Of a stretch of DNA of 9,853 bases, positions 6,101-9,853 are shown in pieces. Position numbers and translations under genes: made by a program. Source of the DNA: an uncultured Sulfitobacter sp. (GTDB taxonomy: Bacteria; Pseudomonadota; Alphaproteobacteria; Rhodobacterales; Rhodobacteraceae); NCBI GenBank assembly GCA_937923365.1, contig CALAIJ010000178.1:1-9853 (forward strand), read 5' to 3'. The notes under the pieces are model-generated. The model did not search any database and was not told the DNA's origin. It saw nothing but the letters and a program-made list of their open reading frames with translations. Numbering within the stretch: the stretch's first letter is position 1; each line of letters begins with the position of its first letter.

Positions 6101-9100
6101 GATCAGCGCATCGCCATCAGGGTCGGTCGCTACGTTGAACGGCAGCGTGATGGAAATCAGCTGGTCCTCAACCGCATAGAGCGTGCCGGGGTCGCCCAAG
6201 ACAGGCGCGTCGTTCTCTGGCGTGACCGTGACATTGACGCGCGCCGTGGTGGCAACACCGCCTGAATCCTGCAGTTCATACTCGAACCAGCCGTCGCCCG
6301 AGAAGCCATCGTCAGGGGTCACAATCACCTGTCCGTCGCCCGTGAGCGTGGCTGTCACGTTCTCACTGTCGAGAATTTCGGTGATGATGATCGCCTGACG
6401 GTCCGGATCGGTGTCGTTCAGCATCAGCTCGGTGACAAAGATCGTCAGCGGCGTGTCCTCAACCACCGTGAGGGCATCATCGCCCGCGATGGGTGTGTCA
6501 GACGTGCCGATCACATCCACGGTAACGGTTGTGGGGACAAAGAATCCGGTTTCGTTGGTCAGCGCATAGCTCAACTGGATTTCGCCAAAGAAGTTCTCGT
6601 CTGTGGTCAGGCGCCACATGCCGTTGTCCAGCTCGACGACGCTGCCTTCACCAGCTTTCGGACCGGCCATTTCCATACCGAGGAAGATCACTTCGGAGCC
6701 CAGCGGGATGTAGTCGTTCGACATCAGGTCGTCAGGATCAAAGTCGAGGAAGGTGTCCTCGACCATCTCGAAGCCTGCGTCGGACACGGCCACGGGAACC
6801 TCGAACAGCGGCATCACCAGAACGGTGGCATAGCCGGTGTTTGTCGCCCCGTGTTCGTCCGTGACGCGGTAGTGGAAACCACCGTCGCCAAAGTAGCCGG
6901 CGCGGCCTTGGAACACGGCCTGATCGCCGTCCTGATAGACGGTGCCGTTGTCGCCATCAAAGACCTCGACGATGGAGAAGGCATCGCCTTCAACGTCGCG
7001 GTCGTTAAACAGCAGATCGGCAAAATCGACGCGGATTTCTTCGTCCATGTTGCCGATAAAGTGACCATCGGTATTGGCAATCGGCGCGTCATTGACGGGT
7101 GCGATGTCAAAGATGATCTGGCCGCGGTCAGACAGGCGCCCATCGGTGATGGAGTAGCTGAATCTGACTTCGCCTGTGACGTTTTCGTCCGGCACGAACT
7201 GGTAGCGGCCATCGGGCAGTTCCAGCAAACGGCCGTCGCCTGCAACGGAGCTGATCGATTCAAAGCGGATGATGTCGCCATCGGCGTCGGTATCATTGGC
7301 CAGCAACATCTCGCGGGTGATTTCGAACGGCACGTCTTCGATGGTGTCGAACCGGTCGGTCACGGCGTCTGGTCGCTGGTTGGTGCTGATCACGTTGACC
7401 TGCACCAGACCGATGCTTTCGCCGTGGCGATCATCGCTGATGATGTATTCAAACGTGGCCTTCCCGGCGAAATCGGCGGTGGGTGTGAAGGTGATCTCGG
7501 CGCCGTCGTAGGACACGGTGCCGTTGCTGGCCTGACCGATGCCCACAAAGCGGATGGCATCGCCGTCCACGTCCGTGTCATTGGCCATCAGGTCCGCTGG
7601 TGTCAGAACCAGCACGCCGTCTTCATAGGCGTTGACCTTGTCCGTCTCGGCGATGGGTGGATCCAGAAGCGAGGCCACATCAAGGATCACGGTGCCTGTC
7701 ACTGCGCCTTCGGCGTCATCCGTCAGCGTGTAGCTGAGCAGTTCTTGACCCGCAAAGCCCGGAGTTGGTGCGTAAGTGACGCTGGCGCCTGCGTTGCCGT
7801 CAAAGCTGGCCGCGACCACCTCGGACTGGCTGAGCAAGCCATCGCTGTTGGTAAAGCGCAGGTCATAATCGCCCATCACATCCAGCGGAATGGTGGCGGT
7901 CAGTGTGCCCGTCAGGGCGTCCACAGCCATCCAGTCCGGCACATCGCTGCCGTCTGCAAGGGCCACGGACCACGTGCTGTCCGCCAAAGGCGTCAGCCCG
8001 TTCGGTGCGTCGATGGTCATCGTGCCGTATGTCACCATGATCGTGCCGTTCACCACATCGCCAAATCCGGTGATGCGCAGGGCGTCGCCGTCATCATCGC
8101 GGTCGTTGATCATCAGATCGGTGACGTCGAATGTGACCAGCCCGTTTTCGAACAACATGATGGTGTCGTCATTGGCAACGGCCAGTTCGCGTGTCGGCGT
8201 GACGTTGAACACGATGCTGGCGGGTGTCTCGCTTTCGCCGCCCTTTTCGTCTTCGGCGTCATAAAGGAACGCAAGGCTGCCGTTAAAGTCGTCGGGTGTG
8301 ACGATGTCGATACGCTCGGGTGAATCGTTGATCTGGAACACAGGCGTGTTGCCCGGATCAATGACGGTGAATTGCTCGTCCACGACCGCTTCGGTGATGA
8401 TCGACATAGACGGCAGGCCACCGCCATCAAGGTCGATGCGCACAGGCACAGCGCCCACGTATTCCGAAGGCGGCATGCCCGAGAAGGTCAGCGTCTCCTC
8501 GTCAAAGCTGAGCCAGCTGTTGAGCGGTGCGCCGCTTTCGCGGGACACGTCAAAGGTGGGCGCGCCGGACAGGTCAAGACCAAACAGGTCCGCCGCTTCA
8601 AGGGCGGGATCACCTGCAAGAACAGCATTGATCGCGGCCAGTTGCGGGTCGGTCGGATCAATTACGAACTCAAGCGTAAAGCCACGGTCGGTGGCAAAGT
8701 ACTGCGGGATTTCGTTGCCGTCCTCGTCAAAGATCGGATCGCGCGCAGGCGGCGTAAAGACGATCTGGACGCGGGCAAGCTGGTCGCCATCGTCGATCCC
8801 GAAGTCAGAGATCGCAAGGCTGCGGGTGGCCGCATCAAAGGTCAGCCAGCTGGGCAGGCTGCGCCCGCCGTTGACCTGCGCCTCGACCGTGTGATCCGCG
8901 ATGTCAAAGGTTGCGACATCGTTCTGATCGTCGTCGATGGTCCAGCTATAGGCCTCGCGGATCTGGAAACCCTCCAGCACGCTGTCGGCAACGTTGATAC
9001 CTGCACCGGCCAGGTCCGCGATGGTCCCGTCACGTTCAAGGTTGAAGGTATAGCGGTTGGCATAGACCGCGTCATTTGACGGATCATTCAGGAACACGGC

Positions 9101-9853
9101 GACTTCCAGATCACCTGTGGCATCCGCAGGCACAACGCCTGTGAAGGTCATGGTGTCCGCGTCAAAGAACAGCCAGCTTGGCAGGTCCGTGTTGTTGGCG
9201 GATGTGGCGCGCACGTCGTAGTCGGGCGACAGGAAGCGGTTGGTCAACTCGCCCAGCAATTCCGTGCGCTGGAAGAACAACACATCGCCATCAAGGTCCA
9301 GATCGTTGCCGAAGGCTTCGGCGGGGATCACGTATTGCGGCCCGTCCTCCAGACCTTTGACCAGATCATTGCGGATCACGGGACCATTGTTCACAGGCAG
9401 GATGGTCAGATGCACCACAGCACTGTCGGTCAGACCGTTGCCGTCGTTGATCGTGTACTCAAAGCTGGCGGAACCGTTGTAGTTCTCGCGGGCGATGAAT
9501 TCGATCATGCCATCGTCGTTCAGGCGCACCTTGCCGTTGACGGCAAAGCGGTAGATTTCCTGGAAGAACAGCTCATCGCCGTCAGGGTCGCGGTCGTTCA
9601 ACAGCAACTCGGACGGATCAATGACGATGATGCCATCCTGATCCAGACGGTAGCCACGATCATCCACGGCAACAGGTGCCAGATTGTCGGGACGCACCCG
9701 GATGCCGAAATCAAGCGTCGCTTCCGCGCCAAGCGCGTCGATCACATCGAACGAGATATGCGCATTGCCCAGAACGGCAGGCGTGTAGCTGATGATGCCG
9801 GTATCGGGATCAAAGACCTCGGAGCCGTTGAAGCTGGCGTTGCCATCGGCACC
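3185..9853 (-). CDS. Giant tandem-95/cadherin-like RTX protein, N-terminus outside window
   Basis: The frame is open to the window edge, giving 2222 residues before the TGA at 3187-3185; the true start is beyond 9853. Visible residues 1-57 are the end of one domain. Residues 58 to about 1215 hold cadherin-like (tandem-95) domains of 90-100 residues with the calcium-type motif ND-x-D-x-DGD and a closing FEYTINDG-like strand. Two of these are interrupted by Ig-like (He_PIG-type) segments with LPSWLTFD-like motifs. An Ig-like and a cadherin-like domain follow (about 1217-1420), then five RTX nonapeptides (1449-1493), then fourteen 49-residue repeats (1548-2222). No cysteine is present, lysines number about 16, and Asp is very abundant, all usual for calcium-binding proteins exported by type I secretion. 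The C-terminus DTFIF, an acidic residue then hydrophobics, resembles ABC-exporter signals. A surface adhesin or biofilm protein is likely. No exporter genes are in the window. The HlyC-like gene is its nearest functional neighbour. Confidence 0.9.
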   Translation of the reverse strand, partial: GADGNASFNGSEVFDPDTGIISYTPAVLGNAHISFDVIDALGAEATLDFGIRVRPDNLAPVAVDDRGYRLDQDGIIVIDPSELLLNDRDPDGDELFFQEIYRFAVNGKVRLNDDGMIEFIARENYNGSASFEYTINDGNGLTDSAVVHLTILPVNNGPVIRNDLVKGLEDGPQYVIPAEAFGNDLDLDGDVLFFQRTELLGELTNRFLSPDYDVRATSANNTDLPSWLFFDADTMTFTGVVPADATGDLEVAVFLNDPSNDAVYANRYTFNLERDGTIADLAGAGINVADSVLEGFQIREAYSWTIDDDQNDVATFDIADHTVEAQVNGGRSLPSWLTFDAATRSLAISDFGIDDGDQLARVQIVFTPPARDPIFDEDGNEIPQYFATDRGFTLEFVIDPTDPQLAAINAVLAGDPALEAADLFGLDLSGAPTFDVSRESGAPLNSWLSFDEETLTFSGMPPSEYVGAVPVRIDLDGGGLPSMSIITEAVVDEQFTVIDPGNTPVFQINDSPERIDIVTPDDFNGSLAFLYDAEDEKGGESETPASIVFNVTPTRELAVANDDTIMLFENGLVTFDVTDLMINDRDDDGDALRITGFGDVVNGTIMVTYGTMTIDAPNGLTPLADSTWSVALADGSDVPDWMAVDALTGTLTATIPLDVMGDYDLRFTNSDGLLSQSEVVAASFDGNAGASVTYAPTPGFAGQELLSYTLTDDAEGAVTGTVILDVASLLDPPIAETDKVNAYEDGVLVLTPADLMANDTDVDGDAIRFVGIGQASNGTVSYDGAEITFTPTADFAGKATFEYIISDDRHGESIGLVQVNVISTNQRPDAVTDRFDTIEDVPFEITREMLLANDTDADGDIIRFESISSVAGDGRLLELPDGRYQFVPDENVTGEVRFSYSITDGRLSDRGQIIFDIAPVNDAPIANTDGHFIGNMDEEIRVDFADLLFNDRDVEGDAFSIVEVFDGDNGTVYQDGDQAVFQGRAGYFGDGGFHYRVTDEHGATNTGYATVLVMPLFEVPVAVSDAGFEMVEDTFLDFDPDDLMSNDYIPLGSEVIFLGMEMAGPKAGEGSVVELDNGMWRLTTDENFFGEIQLSYALTNETGFFVPTTVTVDVIGTSDTPIAGDDALTVVEDTPLTIFVTELMLNDTDPDRQAIIITEILDSENVTATLTGDGQVIVTPDDGFSGDGWFEYELQDSGGVATTARVNVTVTPENDAPVLGDPGTLYAVEDQLISITLPFNVATDPDGDALIVDLRGPGGTALPDWLTFEPGTRTLTGTPPEGVAGDFMLELTASDNQLETTRSVTLRVSEELDPVPVFTSGDGAPLVAVSRLENTTDVMQVAAVDVDGAALTYAIIGGADAAWFEVDAVTGQVSFADAPDFELPTDADDAGTYEVIISASNGLYASQQALHVTVGDVSEPLSGTIINGTSAGEALNSVTDLDDVLYGLGGDDTLDGGLGNDTLRGNDGNDLLLGGLGDDGLGGGLGEDTVSYLGLGSDYAFDVLDNGLITVSSAFADDLGADLLVSVEYLTFASSYFADPVSIAATVFDTDDRWNWTFQSTERDAEGDLVRELRVSDDGREYERRYNDEGSVQIYADTRDVWNTTLDTFVLDASGAILSQETLFDDGRTRVTDYSAGLETGALTTDVADVYNWQTTTTQVSPTGQTTSEAILFDDGRLKTTTFDSGIVTQVVGEDTTGTAYPWESYVQTHDPAGRVTEIAFAMDDGRTKTTTYVEGNRATQVTTDDADAYSWSRLENTYDTEGTLTSAQVVYDNGRSQTKTFVDGQERIRLDEDTGDTDTWASRQSIFDETGERTSLTVIFDDGHTETTTYVDGAATSMVSNDPTDAYAWTSITTTMNAAGQIVSTDVVNDDGTTVATTFEDGRRTSVIGLDADEAYDWTSYTQTFDANGVLALNVTLYDDGRELTATYNAGVQTSSQMLDVANAYTWASIDKTFNSNGVLTATVYTNDDGTDFTIDYAARALTTVTTFDTENAFDWNNRTVTYDAAGLLATKNVQYDDGVEEMQTYVNGLSSSFSSTDPLDARDWTTVNYTYDADGQRTSKTIVYDDDATIVTTYAGGVITGQTGIDDGSERSWDNFTTTYVDGALSNAMYAYDDGRTVTKTYTDGIQAMKTELDTADVFEWAEHVTTYDATGELVTLSSTLDDGQVKLRSYEDGVPVSLLATDVEDVYAWSTKSTAYDTDGNRTSLTTTFDDGTTDTFIF
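3188..5212 (-). repeat. Fourteen tandem 49-residue W/DDG repeats
   Basis: The last 675 residues of the giant protein are a tandem array with a period of about 49 residues (147 bp). The pattern is D-x-x-D-x-Y-x-W, eight or so residues later T-Y-D-x-x-G, then a strand ending in DDGR, then T-x-T-Y-x-DG. All fourteen copies keep the tryptophan and twelve keep exact DDG (the others have DNG and DDD). The last copy is cut short by the stop after DDGTTDTFIF. Copies are diverged, so the array is old. The form recalls RHS/YD or MORN-like beta-hairpin repeats, but I cannot assign it to a named family. Confidence 0.8.
5375..5509 (-). repeat. Five RTX calcium-binding nonapeptides
   Basis: Five exact nine-residue units run in a row: GGDDTLDGG, LGNDTLRGN, DGNDLLLGG, LGDDGLGGG and LGEDTVSYL. 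They match the GGxGxDxUx hemolysin-type calcium-binding pattern and should form a parallel beta-roll on binding calcium outside the cell. Five is a small block for so large a protein. Confidence 0.9.

Noticed and set aside
6851..8323. Plus-strand frame of about 490 codons inside the giant gene
   Set aside because: Long antisense frames are expected opposite GC-rich coding sequence; its composition is a reflection of the Asp- and Gly-rich sense strand and no domain is visible.
9743..9745. GTG at 9745 as the start of the giant protein
   Set aside because: The frame stays open for 36 more codons to the window edge, with sequence of the same domain type, so the true start is outside.

Overview
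The window looks like the replication end of an extrachromosomal replicon (plasmid or chromid) from an alphaproteobacterium, most likely the Roseobacter group of the Rhodobacterales. The evidence is an initiator that combines a winged-helix domain with a C-terminal half resembling DnaA domain I, divergent from the first codons of a ParA-type ATPase. This is the layout known as the DnaA-like replicon type of that group. The GC-rich coding bias and the giant cadherin-like/RTX protein with an HlyC-like partner fit the same group.

Layout. Bases 1-108 (minus) hold the first 36 codons of the ParA-like protein. Bases 109-568 are non-coding and origin-like: a perfect 16-bp palindrome with a half-copy 113 bp away, several G-tract repeats, an 8-bp direct repeat and an AT-rich block. 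The initiator follows at 569-1270 (plus). An HlyC-type lysine acyltransferase homologue (1370-2008, plus) has a candidate CtrA-like site upstream and a strong intrinsic terminator at 2040-2065. Bases 2285-3103 are an 819-bp insertion-sequence-derived unit with bipartite inverted ends and a 6-bp target duplication. It keeps only a scrap of possible transposase and carries a small unknown gene (2419-2763, minus). In-silico removal of the unit joins the flanks into one short open frame. A hairpin at 3139-3172 probably terminates the last gene, which fills 3185-9853 (minus) and runs off the window.

That last gene encodes at least 2222 residues of a secreted-type adhesin or RTX-like protein. From its truncated N-terminal side it has about eight 95-residue cadherin-like (tandem-95) domains, two of them split by inserted Ig-like segments, then an Ig-like and a cadherin-like domain, five RTX nonapeptides, and fourteen tandem 49-residue repeats up to the stop codon. 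It has no cysteine and only about 16 lysines.

How the genes may work together: the ParA-like protein and initiator would maintain the replicon. The acyltransferase homologue lies convergent to the giant RTX-containing protein, so it could modify that protein before export, but its usual catalytic histidine appears to be tyrosine. No type I secretion genes are in the window.
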